Below, in pieces: positions 1-8,629 of a stretch of 64,000 nucleotides of DNA (the first letter of the stretch is position 1; each line of letters begins with the position of its first letter). Below the pieces are notes generated by a model. The model was not told the DNA's origin and ran no database searches. It worked only from the letters and a program-made list of their open reading frames with translations. The position numbers and the translations under genes were made by a program. The stretch comes from Actinomadura sp. J1-007. Its GTDB lineage: Bacteria; Actinomycetota; Actinomycetes; Streptosporangiales; Streptosporangiaceae. The DNA lies in the NCBI RefSeq assembly GCF_009793335.1, contig NZ_WING01000001.1, forward strand, positions 5,518,001-5,582,000. Direction: 5' to 3'.

Positions 1-287
1 CGTTCGTCACCACCGGCCTGCCCGACGCCGTCGCCGCCGCCCGCGAGCGCGCCGAGGCCGCCTCGGCGGACGCCGGCCGGGACCTCGACGTCGTCCTCAT
101 GGGCGGCGGCGCCACGATCGGCTCCGCGCTCGAAGCCGGGCTGGTCGACACGCTGACCCTGCACCTCGCGCCCGTCGTGCTGGGCGCCGGGACCCCGCTG
201 TTCACCGGCGGAACGCCGCGCACGCTGGCGCAGCGGACCGTGGTCCCGACCTCGACCGCGACGCACCTGACCTACGACGTCCTCTGA
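1..287 (+). CDS. RibD C-terminal (DHFR-like) reductase, 5' end missing
   Basis: The reading frame is already open at base 3 and stops at 285-287, so only about 94 C-terminal residues are present. The segment carries the VLMGGGATIGSALEAGLVD and HLAPVVLGAGTPLF motifs, typical of the last half of the RibD C-terminal / dihydrofolate-reductase-like fold (strand-helix with Gly-rich NADPH contact, then the substrate-side loop). Members reduce unknown small substrates with NADPH and act in the cytoplasm. A second member of the family lies at 25466-26020. The N-terminal half lies outside the window, so start and regulation cannot be judged. Confidence 0.8.
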   Translation, partial: FVTTGLPDAVAAARERAEAASADAGRDLDVVLMGGGATIGSALEAGLVDTLTLHLAPVVLGAGTPLFTGGTPRTLAQRTVVPTSTATHLTYDVL

Positions 288-300
288 CGCCGCCCGGCCC

Positions 301-1352
301 TCAGCCGAGGAGCCTGGCCAGGAGCTCCTCGCGCGCCTGGACGCCGGTCTTGCGGTAGATCGACTTGAAGTGGTCGTGGACGGTGTGGGCGGACAGCTCC
401 ATGCGCCGGGCGATCTGCTTGGTGGCCAGGCCCTCCAGAACGTGGCCGGTGATCGTCCGTTCCCGCGGGGTCAGGCCGTGCCAGAGCGCCACCGCCGGCA
501 GCAGCTCGGCGCCGGCGGCCGGTGCGATCGTCACGGCCACCGCCCCGGCGCCCCGCCGGTCATGGGCTGGGCGTGCAGGGCGACCCAGCCGCGCCGGGTG
601 GGGACGCGGGTCAGGCAGGACGCGCCCGTCCGGCGCGTCGCCCGGCTGAGGTCCCACAGCGTGCTTTCGAGCGGCGCGTCCGGCCCGGCGGGCGCGGTCC
701 CCAGCTCGCCGATCCAGTCACGCGCGGACGGGGTGGCGGCCATGGGAACCTCGTCGTCCCCCACCACGAGCACACCCGGCGGGAGGTCCAGCCTGCTGGG
801 CTCCAGCGGCCCGCCGACCACGTAGCGCTTCATCGCGGCGACGACACCCGGGCCCAGCCGTTGCGCGCGGGCCGAGTCGGCCTCGGAGAACGGCCGCCCT
901 TCCCGCGCGCGCACCAGCACCAGGCCGCCCCACACGGTCCCCGCGTCGACCAGCGCGACACGCAGTTCGCTGCCGACGCCCTCGTCCGCCATCACCGCCC
1001 GCATCGCAGGCGTACGGCAGGGCCCGGGGGTGCCCGCGTCGACCACCGCCACACGGGCCGGCCCGGCGACGAGCCGTTCGAACGCGAAGGAGTGGTCGTC
1101 CTCCGGCCGATCGCCCAGCGTCAGCCGGCGCGCCGCGGTGACGCTGTAGCCGTTCTCGCGGGCCAGGAAGCTCCCGGCGCCGGTGACCGGATCCACCGCG
1201 GCCAGCATGTAGCCGTCGTGCGGCACGACCCGCCCGATCCACCGCGAGATCACCGCACCCAGCTCCGCGGTGGAACCGACCTCCCCGGCGGCGCCGACCA
1301 CCGCACCCCGACCCGCACTCCCCTGGACGCTCACCCACCCAGTATCCGCCAC
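301..1352 (-). pseudogene. LuxR-type HTH regulator, split by a single-base frameshift
   Basis: Two overlapping minus-strand frames make one protein. Bases 531-1352 give a sensor region that resembles a GAF-like domain (PHDGYMLAAVDPVTGAGSF near residue 45, then GSELRVALVDAG). Bases 301 to about 540 give the C-terminal HTH (LTPRERTITGHVLEGLATKQI, then a helix with HTVHDHFKSIYRKTG). The upstream frame ends at 531, just after GGAPGRWP. One extra base in the run at 540-546 would give GAPGRVAVTIAP and a 350-residue protein (1052 + 1 = 351 codons). The family is recognised as GAF-like LuxR regulators common in actinomycetes; the target is unknown. It is either a pseudogene or a sequencing error. Confidence 0.75.
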
Positions 1353-1613
1353 CCCCCGGCCTCACGCGGGGAGTCATCAAGAAGGCGCGACCGGCGCCCG
1401 CCGGGAACGGCCGGCGAAAACCTCGCCCATATCGCCGCTGCCGAGCCTGCCCGTCTGGTTCTCCGCGTTTCTCCGAGGAGAAACGCCACTCGCATATATG
1501 TGGGTAGCGTCGTGTCCGTTATTGGCATTGTGCAACTGGTGGCCTCTTCTTCGCGTCGAAGGTGGTGTTCGCGCTTGGCGGCAGTGAGCGCCTGGTCTCA
1601 CAGCGGAGGAACG

Positions 1614-2261
1614 ATGGCCCTGCCTGTACCGCAATCCCAAGTGGTGCCCGAATCGGTGGAAGTCGAAGTCGCGGAGTTGCAGTCCCTGCGGCAGGAGATC
1701 ACGACGCGGATCGGGTTGATGAACGCGATCGTGGCGTTGGAGCTGGCGGCGGTGGGCACGGGGCTGACGGTGCTGCACGAGTCCACGCACGTGCTGGCGG
1801 GGCTGGCGGCGATCTCCAGCTTCCTGTGGCTGCTGTGGATGGACCAGTGCCTGTCCAGCTACAAGATCGCCGCCTACCTGTCGGTCGAACTGGCTCCGCG
1901 CCTGCGGGCGCTGACCGGGCACCGGGTGCTGGGCTGGGAGAACTTCCTGCGGCGCGTGGAGGCCGGGCGGGCGACGTCCGCGCGCACCCTGTTCGGCCCC
2001 TCCGCCCCGCGGGCCCGCGGCCTGATCCGCACCATCCGTTCGGACTGGTACGTCCCGCTGCTGTTCGGCGCCGCGCCGCCCGGGCTCCTGCTCCTCTACG
2101 CCATGACCGCCCATGACCACCGGCTGGGTGTGGCACCGACCGCGGTCGGGTGCGTGCTGGCCGGGGGGATGTGGGCGATCGCCTTCGTCCGCTTCTGGAT
2201 CTTCATCCGCAGCACCAAGATCCTTGACCGTGCGATCCTGGCCGACTCCGGTTCACGGTGA
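1614..2261 (+). CDS. small multi-pass membrane protein of unknown function
   Basis: The start is ATG 1614, preceded by GGAGGA a few bases upstream, giving 215 residues. After a Glu-rich N-terminus (VEVEVAELQSLRQEITTRIG) come hydrophobic stretches around residues 38-75 (IVALELAAVGTGL, then LAGLAAISSFLWLLW). A Tyr/Arg-rich middle follows, then two more near 145-165 (VPLLFGAAPPGLLLLYAM) and 175-200 (AVGCVLAGGMWAIAFVRFW). This suggests about four membrane segments with a short amphipathic N-terminus. I do not recognise the family. The upstream 260 bases hold no gene and probably the promoter. Confidence 0.6.
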   Translation: MALPVPQSQVVPESVEVEVAELQSLRQEITTRIGLMNAIVALELAAVGTGLTVLHESTHVLAGLAAISSFLWLLWMDQCLSSYKIAAYLSVELAPRLRALTGHRVLGWENFLRRVEAGRATSARTLFGPSAPRARGLIRTIRSDWYVPLLFGAAPPGLLLLYAMTAHDHRLGVAPTAVGCVLAGGMWAIAFVRFWIFIRSTKILDRAILADSGSR

Positions 2262-2456
2262 GCTTCCGCGGCCGTGAGAACGGCATAGCGGGCACGGAGA
2301 GGTCGCAGGCCAGATCGGGCGCGAAACAGGGCCGGCGGGGTAAGCCCGCCGGCCCGGCAGATGCTGAGAACTGAGCGAGATGGCTGTTCCTGCTGCGCTC
2401 CTCCCTTTCCGCGTATTGGTGCAGGACATCGGTCTTGTGGCGGGCGGGACTTTCTG

Positions 2457-2759
2457 TCACGCGCCCCGGGACGAGGTCGGGCCGGGCGGAGGGGAGCGCT
2501 GGCGGCGCATATCAAGCGCCGGATTTCGGGGAAGGCCGTCACTTGTCGCGCCGTTCCGCACACCCTGCGGTGGAACGGGATGGCGCCACGGCCGTCCGGT
2601 CGGCGGAGTACGCGGGGGAGCGGGCGGGCCCGGCCGGCGGGGCGGCGCGCCGTACGCCGCGGTCATCAGGGCGTCGAACTCCTCGCGCAGCCACTGGTCG
2701 TCGGCGTAGACCAAGGCGGCGAACTCGCGGTCCACCCGCGACGGCGTCAGGCTCTGCAT
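2457..2759 (-). CDS. small uncharacterised actinobacterial protein
   Basis: A 100-residue protein. The N-terminal half is a compact acidic helix (VDREFAALVYADDQWLREEF, then DALMTAAYG); the rest is a Pro/Arg-rich tail ending near a RQRSPP motif. The shape resembles small hypothetical proteins found widely in actinomycetes, judged from memory. ATG 2759 is preferred over GTG 2768 because GGGGAG at 2768-2773 sits eight bases before the ATG. A near-consensus promoter lies about 60 bases upstream (2818-2847, minus strand), which supports a real gene. Function unknown. Confidence 0.6.
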   Translation of the reverse strand: MQSLTPSRVDREFAALVYADDQWLREEFDALMTAAYGAPPRRPGPPAPPRTPPTGRPWRHPVPPQGVRNGATSDGLPRNPALDMRRQRSPPPGPTSSRGA

Positions 2760-2817
2760 CCCGATCACTCCCCGGAACCTCTACCAGCGTCACCAGGTCA
2801 TCGAGCGATACACATTT

Positions 2818-2847
2818 TCTATACCCATGGCAGCAGGAACATGTCAA
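2818..2847 (-). promoter_or_regulatory. sigma70-like promoter of the small gene at 2457-2759
   Basis: Read on the minus strand: TTGACA (2842-2847), 18-base spacer, TATAGA (2818-2823). This is close to consensus and correctly placed upstream of ATG 2759. Confidence 0.65.
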
Positions 2848-2938
2848 GAGGTAGGGCAGGTTCTCGGCTGGGCCGCGGACCATCGTGCAGGTCAGCGCGC
2901 TGTGGTGGGGCAGTACTTCCTGTTCGGCGGGGAGGGGG

Positions 2939-2969
2939 TTGACAACTCCAGGGGGCACATACTTATAGT
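2939..2969 (+). promoter_or_regulatory. candidate hsp20 promoter
   Basis: TTGACA at 2939-2944 and TATAGT at 2964-2969, 19 bases apart, about 90 bases before the hsp20 start. The -35 hexamer lies inside a short dyad (GTTGACAAC, 2938-2946) that could be an operator. No perfect HAIR box (CTTGAGT-N7-ACTCAAG) is visible, so control by the neighbouring HspR-like protein is only inferred. Confidence 0.5.
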
Positions 2970-3059
2970 TTTGATTGCAGGTTTCCTCCGATGGGGAGGA
3001 CAGGAGATGTGGGCCGGGGAGTGGAAGGCCCCCGGCGGATCTTCGGAGGTGTAGCGACG

Positions 3060-3503
3060 ATGCTGCTGACGTCGATCGATCCGTTCGTGCAGGAGTTCGA
3101 GCGCCAGTTCGACCGCGCCGTCCGGCAGGCCGGCCTCACCGGCCGGGGCGAGGGCGCCGGGATGGCGATGGACGGGATCCGCCGCGCCGACGACGTCGTG
3201 CTGCGGTTCGATCTGCCCGGGGTGGACCCCGGGTCGATCGAGGTCACCGTCGACCGGGGCGTGCTGTCGGTGACCGCGCGCCGCGAGGAGGAGTACGGCG
3301 AGGGCGAGCGCGTCTTCGTCCGCGAACGGACGATGGGGTCGTTCACCCGCCGGGTGTACCTGTCGGAGCATCTGGACGCCGACGCGATCGAGGCCGCCTA
3401 CAACAACGGCGTGCTGGCCGTCCGCATCCCGGTGCTGGAGCGGGCCAGGCCGCGCAAGGTCGCCGTCCAGCAGTCCGGCGAGCAGAAGGCGATCAAAAGC
3501 TGA
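3060..3503 (+). CDS. Hsp20 / alpha-crystallin small heat-shock protein
   Basis: An ATP-independent holdase chaperone that binds unfolding proteins in the cytoplasm, typically as an oligomer. ATG 3060 follows a GGAGG site about 11 bases upstream and gives 147 residues, normal for the family. The alpha-crystallin domain runs from about residue 40 (ADDVVLRFDLPGVDPGSIEV) through GVLSVTARREEE to the family-typical NNGVLAVRIPV near the C-terminus. A short N-terminal arm (SIDPFVQEFERQFDRAV) and a basic tail complete it. The next gene downstream is an HspR-like MerR protein, the usual regulator of actinobacterial heat-shock genes, which suggests stress-controlled expression. Confidence 0.92.
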   Translation: MLLTSIDPFVQEFERQFDRAVRQAGLTGRGEGAGMAMDGIRRADDVVLRFDLPGVDPGSIEVTVDRGVLSVTARREEEYGEGERVFVRERTMGSFTRRVYLSEHLDADAIEAAYNNGVLAVRIPVLERARPRKVAVQQSGEQKAIKS

Positions 3504-3705
3504 CCGGCGCCGCCGGCGCGCGCCGGCCCGGTGGCGGCCGCGGTTCTGGCCGCCGGGCCGGCGAGGCGGCGGGTCCTGAGGCGATCGGCCCGGCGGGCAG
3601 CGTGCGGAACGCCCGCCGGGCGGGCCGTTCCGGGGCCGGCCCGGAACAGTGGAGGAGAGGCACGACGAACCGTGCACGCGGTGAGCCCGGAGAAGGGGAG
3701 TGACG

Positions 3706-4050
3706 ATGGGACTGCCGTTCGATGACGAGCACGCGGCGGTGTTCACGGTGGGTCAGGTCGCCGACATGCTCCAGGTGCGCCAGGCGTTCCTGCGCCGCAT
3801 CGACGAGCACCAGGTCGTCTCCCCGCAGCGGTCCGCCGGAGGGCAGCGCCGCTACAGCCGTTCGGAGATCGGACGCATCCAGCAGGTCACCGCGATGATG
3901 GACCAGGGCATGACCCTGCCGGCGATCCGCCGCATCATCGAGTTGCAGTGCGAGCTGGCCGCCATCACCCGCGAACGCGACGAGCTCGCCGCGCGCCTGG
4001 CCGCCCTCAACGCGCCGCGGAACGATCCGCAGGACCACCGCCGCGGCTAA
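3706..4050 (+). CDS. HspR-like MerR-family transcription regulator
   Basis: A 114-residue DNA-binding protein. The MerR winged helix is at the N-terminus (FTVGQVADMLQVRQAFLRRI, then GGQRRYSRSEI), followed by a second helical part (MMDQGMTLPAIRRIIELQ) and a short coiled-coil tail (LAAITRERDELAARLAAL). This matches HspR, the repressor of dnaK/clpB/hsp20-type operons, though it is slightly short. ATG 3706 is chosen over GTG 3700 because the GAAGGGGAG site at 3692-3700 fits it. It lies about 200 bases downstream of hsp20. The gap holds a GC-rich imperfect hairpin (about 3519-3562) that may partly terminate hsp20 transcripts. Confidence 0.85.
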   Translation: MGLPFDDEHAAVFTVGQVADMLQVRQAFLRRIDEHQVVSPQRSAGGQRRYSRSEIGRIQQVTAMMDQGMTLPAIRRIIELQCELAAITRERDELAARLAALNAPRNDPQDHRRG

Positions 4051-4214
4051 CGCCCCGTCCGCGCGGTCATGCCCCCCGGAACCCGCGACGCCCACAGAAC
4101 GGCACGGCGGACGGGGTGCAGGGCGAACGATCAGGGACGATAGGGGTAGAGTGGCCCGAAAGCTCCGCCCTGTGTCCGCGGATTCTTCATCCGATGCTGC
4201 CCGAGAGGCCGAAG

Positions 4215-4820
4215 ATGGCGGACAACGACGCTGGTCACTCCCCCGACACCACGCCCCAGGGCTCGCGTGCGCCGCAGGGCGCCGCGGGACGCTGGAACGA
4301 GCGGACCACCGATCCGGACTCGGACCCGGCATCGCGGCTCCCCGGCCGCGGCCGCTACGGTCCGTCGGCAGCTCAGGGAGTGGCCCGTGCGTTGCGTTCC
4401 ATGGCCGTGATCTCGCAGGCCGACGGCGTGGCCCTGATGCTGGCCGACGGGCAGGGGCAGCTGCGCGCGGTGGGCGGGTCCAGCGCCGAAGGGCTCGACC
4501 TCGAGTACGCCCAGCAGCGGGAGCAGCTCGGTCCGGCCCACGAGTCCGTGGCGGCGGGCCGTCCGGTGGCGGTCGCGGATCTGCGCGGGCACGACGGCGA
4601 CGGCTATCAGCGCCTGGCGCGGCGCGCCGCGCCGGTGCGGGCGGTGCTGGCGGTCCCGGTGCGCGTACGGGGCAGCGCCGCCGGGGCGCTGAACTTCTAC
4701 CGGCGGACGCCGTGCCACTGGACCAGCGACCACATCGCCGTCGGCCAGCGGCTGGCCGACACGGCCGCCGACCTGCTGGTACGGCTCGCCGGTACGACCA
4801 TCGACCACGGTGGGCGCTGA
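4215..4820 (+). CDS. GAF-domain sensor protein
   Basis: 201 residues. A charged, low-complexity N-terminus of about 50 residues precedes a GAF domain (GVARALRSMAVISQADGVAL, then AVLAVPVRVRGSAAGALNFY). GAF domains bind small ligands or mediate dimerisation; no cofactor-binding Cys/His set stands out. ATG 4215 follows AGAGG at 4204-4208. There is no output domain, so it probably works with the GAF-ANTAR protein that begins 46 bases downstream in the same direction and whose GAF domain it resembles. Co-transcription is inferred from that spacing. Confidence 0.75.
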   Translation: MADNDAGHSPDTTPQGSRAPQGAAGRWNERTTDPDSDPASRLPGRGRYGPSAAQGVARALRSMAVISQADGVALMLADGQGQLRAVGGSSAEGLDLEYAQQREQLGPAHESVAAGRPVAVADLRGHDGDGYQRLARRAAPVRAVLAVPVRVRGSAAGALNFYRRTPCHWTSDHIAVGQRLADTAADLLVRLAGTTIDHGGR

Positions 4821-4866
4821 TGCCCGCTCATCTCGCGGGGCGCCCTGCCCCGCGGAAGGGGATCTG

Positions 4867-5562
4867 ATGCCCATCGACACCGCGGCCCTGGACGCCAGCC
4901 TGGACCGGCTGCGCAAGTCCCCGCACGAGACCGACGTGGCCCGCGCGCTGCGGCGGATCGTCGACTCCGTCCACGAGCTGCTCGGCTACGACGGCGCCGG
5001 GATCATGCTCATCGACGAGCACGAACGGCTGCTGTATGTGGCCGCGTCCAACGAGGCCGGCCGGTCCCTGGAGCAGGCCCAGGCGAACGCCGAGCAGGGC
5101 CCGTGCCACGACACCTACGTCCAGGGCCGCATGGTCAGCACCAAGGACGTGCGCGCCGACGCCCGCTGGCCCCAGCTCGCGGCCGTGCTGGACGAGCGGG
5201 TGCGCGCGGTCGCGGGCGCGCCGATCCTGCTGGGCGGCAGCCCCGTCGGCACCCTGAACGTCTTCCGCTCCGAACCGGGCGAGTGGGACGACGCCGACGT
5301 CGCCGCGTTGCGCGCCTACGCCGATCTGGCCGGTGAGCTGGTGACGGCCGCGCTGTCCTCGCAGGAGCACAGCGTCACCGCGGCCCAACTGCAATACGCG
5401 CTCGATTACCGGGTAGTCATCGAACGGGCCATCGGCTACCTGATGGCCACCCACCGCATCGACGCGGTGTCCGCCTTCAACCGGCTGCGCAGGCAGGCCC
5501 GCGACAGCCGCCGCCGCGTCGCCGACCTCGCCGCCGAGATCCTCGACGGCACCGCCCCCTGA
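4867..5562 (+). CDS. GAF-ANTAR putative transcription antiterminator
   Basis: 231 residues from ATG 4867, with GGAAGGGG just upstream. The GAF domain spans roughly residues 20-165 (LRRIVDSVHELLGYDGAGIM, GPCHDTYVQGRMVSTKDV, GTLNVFRSEPGEW). The last about 55 residues form an ANTAR domain (QLQYALDYRVVIERAIGYLM, then FNRLRRQARDSRRRVADLA). ANTAR proteins bind paired hairpins in nascent RNA to prevent termination, and GAF would supply the signal. The preceding gene is another GAF protein. An N-terminal helical segment could mediate pairing. No obvious double-hairpin ANTAR target was recognised nearby. Confidence 0.88.
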   Translation: MPIDTAALDASLDRLRKSPHETDVARALRRIVDSVHELLGYDGAGIMLIDEHERLLYVAASNEAGRSLEQAQANAEQGPCHDTYVQGRMVSTKDVRADARWPQLAAVLDERVRAVAGAPILLGGSPVGTLNVFRSEPGEWDDADVAALRAYADLAGELVTAALSSQEHSVTAAQLQYALDYRVVIERAIGYLMATHRIDAVSAFNRLRRQARDSRRRVADLAAEILDGTAP

Positions 5563-5740
5563 CCCCCGGGCGTCCACGACCACCACACCGTCCACGACGG
5601 TCCGCTCACGTTCTCTCGAACGGACCTCATCCCTGACGCGTTCGGCTGCGCGCTCCACCGCCCGTCGCACGTGCTCCACCTTTGGCCCGGCCCCTGACCC
5701 CTGCCCGGTCCCGGAGACTCCCATCGCTCCCGGAGGGCCC

Positions 5741-6274
5741 ATGACCACAGCACCACGCCGTCCCGTACCGCTGCGGGCGCCGGACCCGCCCTCGGCATCG
5801 ACGCCGGAGGCCGCGTCGCCCGGACCGGCCCCGGGCGTCCCCGCCCACCCGTCCCCCTTGGGGATCGGCGTCCTGCGCGACGGCTACACCACGATCCTGC
5901 GGCTGCACGGCGAGCTCGACATCGCCACGGCCCCCGACCTGCGCCGCCACATCACCCTGGCGATCGAGGAACACGACCCGCACCGGCTGCTGCTGCACCT
6001 GTCCGACCTCGCGTTCATCGACTCCAGCGGCCTGGCCGTGGTGGTCTGGGCCCACCAGACCCTGGACCGGCGCGGACGCCAGCTGCGGCTGCACCACCCG
6101 TCCCACCGCGTCCTGCGCATCCTGCACGTCACCGGCCTGCACACCCGCCTGCACATCACCGAGACCGGCACCGGCGCGCTCTCACCCCTCAGGCGCCGCC
6201 TCGCCCAGCACCGCACCGGCGGCTCGCCGCCTCCCGAACCGGCCGGCCCCACCACACCGCCACCCGTGCGCTGA
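5741..6274 (+). CDS. STAS-domain anti-sigma-factor antagonist-like protein
   Basis: 177 residues from ATG 5741, with GGAGGG directly upstream. A Pro-rich leader of about 40 residues precedes the STAS domain (TILRLHGELDIATAPDLRRH), which holds the phosphoacceptor motif IDSSGLAVVV around residue 90. In SpoIIAA/RsbV-type proteins that Ser is phosphorylated by an anti-sigma kinase. A Pro-rich tail follows. No RsbW-type kinase is in the window, so its partner is encoded elsewhere. A second STAS gene lies at 6932-7432, and GAF genes lie upstream, which fits a stress-sigma signalling patch. Confidence 0.85.
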   Translation: MTTAPRRPVPLRAPDPPSASTPEAASPGPAPGVPAHPSPLGIGVLRDGYTTILRLHGELDIATAPDLRRHITLAIEEHDPHRLLLHLSDLAFIDSSGLAVVVWAHQTLDRRGRQLRLHHPSHRVLRILHVTGLHTRLHITETGTGALSPLRRRLAQHRTGGSPPPEPAGPTTPPPVR

Positions 6275-6337
6275 GGACTTCGCCGAGCATGAACGAGGCC
6301 GCCGCGCACACCGCTCGGGGAACGGGACGGCAGCAAG

Positions 6338-6370
6338 GGGCCCCGGCGCCAGACTGCGGCACCGGGGCCC
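6338..6370 (+). terminator. strong GC-rich hairpin after the STAS gene
   Basis: Arms at 6338-6350 and 6358-6370 pair over 13 positions with one G/T wobble, around a 7-base loop. There is no T-run, as is common for actinobacterial hairpin terminators. It lies 64 bases after the STAS stop codon. Confidence 0.6.
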
Positions 6371-6931
6371 AGAGGTACAACACCATCTACCGGCTCCGAG
6401 AAGCCGGTCTTCCGCGTCGGCCACCCAGACGGGAGTGGCTGTGCGGGGATCGCGAATGCGTGACCGTAGACCACCGTCCAATCTGTGGAACTGCGGTACC
6501 CGCGCGGCGTGACTGGAATCCGCGGCGGGCGATCCTGATGGCGCCGGTCCCTCCTTTCTCCACATCACTACCGGTACGGGGCCTTCTGCCTGTCTCCCCG
6601 CGGACCGGATCTTCTTCCTGTTCCCTTGCCCCCGGCGGCTTCGCGGCCGCCGGTCCGACCGGCTGCCGGGGCCCCTTGCCTTGCGTCGGCCCCGGCACGC
6701 CCGGCCGGTGTCATCCACACGTTCCGGCAGTTCGTCCTCTGCCGCTTGCCATGGACTCGTTCCTGTCGATGGCAGGAACACTACCCGCCCTCTCTTCGAA
6801 TATCTACCATGCCCACTACAGAGTTTCGTAGATCACATTGCCTGGTTCTCTCCGCCCATCGGGAGTGTTCCGCCTCTCCGCGGGTAGGCAGCCCGGCGAC
6901 ACGGAGGTGAGCGGAGACAGATGGACCTGCC
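6371..6931. other. long stretch without a convincing gene
   Basis: Open frames exist on both strands (for example 6387-6698 minus), but all are Arg/Pro/Ser-rich and lack a ribosome site or a family match. There is a small inverted repeat near 6391-6410 (GGCTCCGAGAAGCC). The last 100 bases are AT-richer and probably contain the promoter of the STAS gene at 6932. Nothing else is supported. Confidence 0.5.
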
Positions 6932-7432
6932 ATGCCGTTGACCGTGCGAAGCCGATTCCATCCCGCGGGAGCCGACCTGGCGGTCGTGACCCTGATCGGC
7001 GACCTCGACGCCACCTCCGCGGCCCAGCTGCGCGATCACCTGGGCGCCCTGCTCAGCGACGGCGCCGACCACCTCGTCCTGGACTTCACCCACATCGGGT
7101 TCGTCGACTCCAGCGGCCTGAGCGTGCTGGCCGGCGTCCACCGCCTCCTCCAGCCCTCACAGCGGGCACAGCAGGAACAGCAGGCGGGGCCCGACGGCCA
7201 CGGTGCCGATGACAGCGGCACCGACGGACGCGGCGCCAACGGTCGCGGGGCCGACGGACGCGGCGCCAACGGTCACGGTGCGGGCGCGGGCACGGTGGCC
7301 CTCGCCGCCGTCAACCAGCGCGTACGTCAGGTACTGCGGATCACCGGACTCACCCGGATACTCCCGATCTACCCGTCGGTGCAGACGGCGGTCGTGGTCC
7401 TCCAGGCGGGCCCACGGCGGTCCAGCCGGTGA
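6932..7432 (+). CDS. STAS-domain protein with an inserted Gly-rich repeat loop
   Basis: 166 residues. The STAS core is clear: VVTLIGDLDATSAAQLRDHL near residue 20 and the phosphoacceptor loop FTHIGFVDSSGLSVLAGVH at about 50-68. The fold resumes with VNQRVRQVLRITGLTRILPI near 125. Between these lies an insert of roughly 40 residues that is Gln/Gly/Asp/Asn-rich and is encoded by a 15-bp-period repeat (7221-7274 and flanks). STAS proteins of this type normally have no such insert. ATG 6932 has only a weak upstream ribosome site; GGAGGTGAG lies about 25 bases further up. Its partner kinase is not in this window. Confidence 0.8.
   Translation: MPLTVRSRFHPAGADLAVVTLIGDLDATSAAQLRDHLGALLSDGADHLVLDFTHIGFVDSSGLSVLAGVHRLLQPSQRAQQEQQAGPDGHGADDSGTDGRGANGRGADGRGANGHGAGAGTVALAAVNQRVRQVLRITGLTRILPIYPSVQTAVVVLQAGPRRSSR
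7221..7274 (+). repeat. in-gene 15/30-bp tandem repeat
   Basis: A 24-base block at 7221-7244 recurs exactly at 7251-7274 (30-bp period). Each half is a 15-bp unit coding G-A-[D/N]-G-[R/H]. It lies within the STAS gene and keeps the frame. Confidence 0.85.
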
Positions 7433-7454
7433 ACGACCCCGGACCGGCCGGTGT

Positions 7455-8468
7455 TCACATGCGGACGGGCTGCGGCTGGTAGGGCTCTTCGAGGTACTCG
7501 ATCTGCTTGTCGGTGAGCCGCACGTCCACCGCCGCGACGGCGTCGTCGATGTGCCGCTCCTTGGTGGCCCCGACGATGGGGGCGGTCACGCCGGGCCTGC
7601 TCAGCAGCCAGGCGAGGCCGATCCGCGCGGGCGGGAGGCCGCACTCGCCGGCGACCTGGGCCACCCGCTGGAGGATCGCGTCGTCGCCGCGCCCGTACAG
7701 CTCCTCCCGGCGGTCGGCGTCGTCGCCGGTCGCGCGGGCCGTGGCCGCCTCCGCCGCTCCGGCGCGGGCGATCAGGCCGCGGGCCAGCGGGCTCCACGGG
7801 ACGACGCCGACGCCCTGGTCGCGGCAGAACGGGATCATCTCCCGCTCCTCCTCGCGGTAGAGCAGGTTGTAGTGGTTCTGCATGGACACGAACCGGGTCC
7901 AGCCGGACGCGTCGGCGGTGTGCTGGGCCTTGGCGAACTGCCAGGCGGCCATGCTGGAGGCGCCGATGTACCGCGCCTTCCCCGCGCGCACCACCTCGTG
8001 CAGGGCCTCCATCGTCTCCTCGATCGGCGTCTGGTCGTCCCAGCGGTGGATCTGGTAGAGGTCCACGTGGTCGGTGCCGAGCCGGCGCAGCGACGCGTCG
8101 ATGGCGGCGTGGACGTGCTTGCGGGACAGCCCGCCGTCGTTCGGCCCGCCGCCCATGGGGAAGAAGACCTTGGTGGCCAGCACGTAGTCGTCCCGCCGCG
8201 GAAAGATCTTGCGCAGCAGGCGGCCGGTGACCTCCTCGCTGGTCCCCGCGGAGTACATGTCGGCGGTGTCGAAGAATGTGATCCCGGCGTCCGCCGCCCG
8301 CCGGACGAGAGGCTCGGCGGCGTCCTCGGCGAGCATCCACCGGTCGCCCTTGCCGGGCTCGCCGTAGCTCATCATGCCCAGGCAGATCCGCGAGACCTTC
8401 AACCCGGTCCCGCCCATACGCACGTACTGCACCCGATCCGCCCCCAACGCGACATTCAGCTCGGGCAT
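7455..8468 (-). CDS. aldo/keto reductase
   Basis: 337 residues from ATG 8468; a GTG at 8432 (VQYVRMGGTGLKVSRICLG) is an equally plausible start because relatives usually begin there. It is an NADPH-dependent TIM-barrel oxidoreductase acting on carbonyl compounds. The catalytic tetrad is visible: Asp and Tyr in FFDTADMYSAGTSEE, Lys in VLATKVFFPMGG and His in DLYQIHRWDD. The cofactor end is IGLAWLLSRPGVTAPIVGAT near residue 265. It is convergent with the STAS gene (22 bases apart) and divergent from the methyltransferase at 8630. Substrate unknown. Confidence 0.92.
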   Translation of the reverse strand: MPELNVALGADRVQYVRMGGTGLKVSRICLGMMSYGEPGKGDRWMLAEDAAEPLVRRAADAGITFFDTADMYSAGTSEEVTGRLLRKIFPRRDDYVLATKVFFPMGGGPNDGGLSRKHVHAAIDASLRRLGTDHVDLYQIHRWDDQTPIEETMEALHEVVRAGKARYIGASSMAAWQFAKAQHTADASGWTRFVSMQNHYNLLYREEEREMIPFCRDQGVGVVPWSPLARGLIARAGAAEAATARATGDDADRREELYGRGDDAILQRVAQVAGECGLPPARIGLAWLLSRPGVTAPIVGATKERHIDDAVAAVDVRLTDKQIEYLEEPYQPQPVRM

Positions 8469-8629
8469 GATCCTATGAGCAGGTGCCCCGCGCCCCGCAA
8501 CCCATGGCAGGGCACGCAGCTCGTGAACGATTCCGAGGACGAGGGCCCGCACACGATGCCGCGCCTCGGACCCGGGCCCGTCGCTCGGGCCCGTCGCCCG
8601 GGGGCGTCGCGCGGTCCTATCGTTGGCCG

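Noticed and set aside
6182..6781. Minus-strand open frames across the gap between the STAS genes
   Set aside because: Arg/Pro/Ser-rich, no ribosome site, no family resemblance; typical GC-rich antisense frames.
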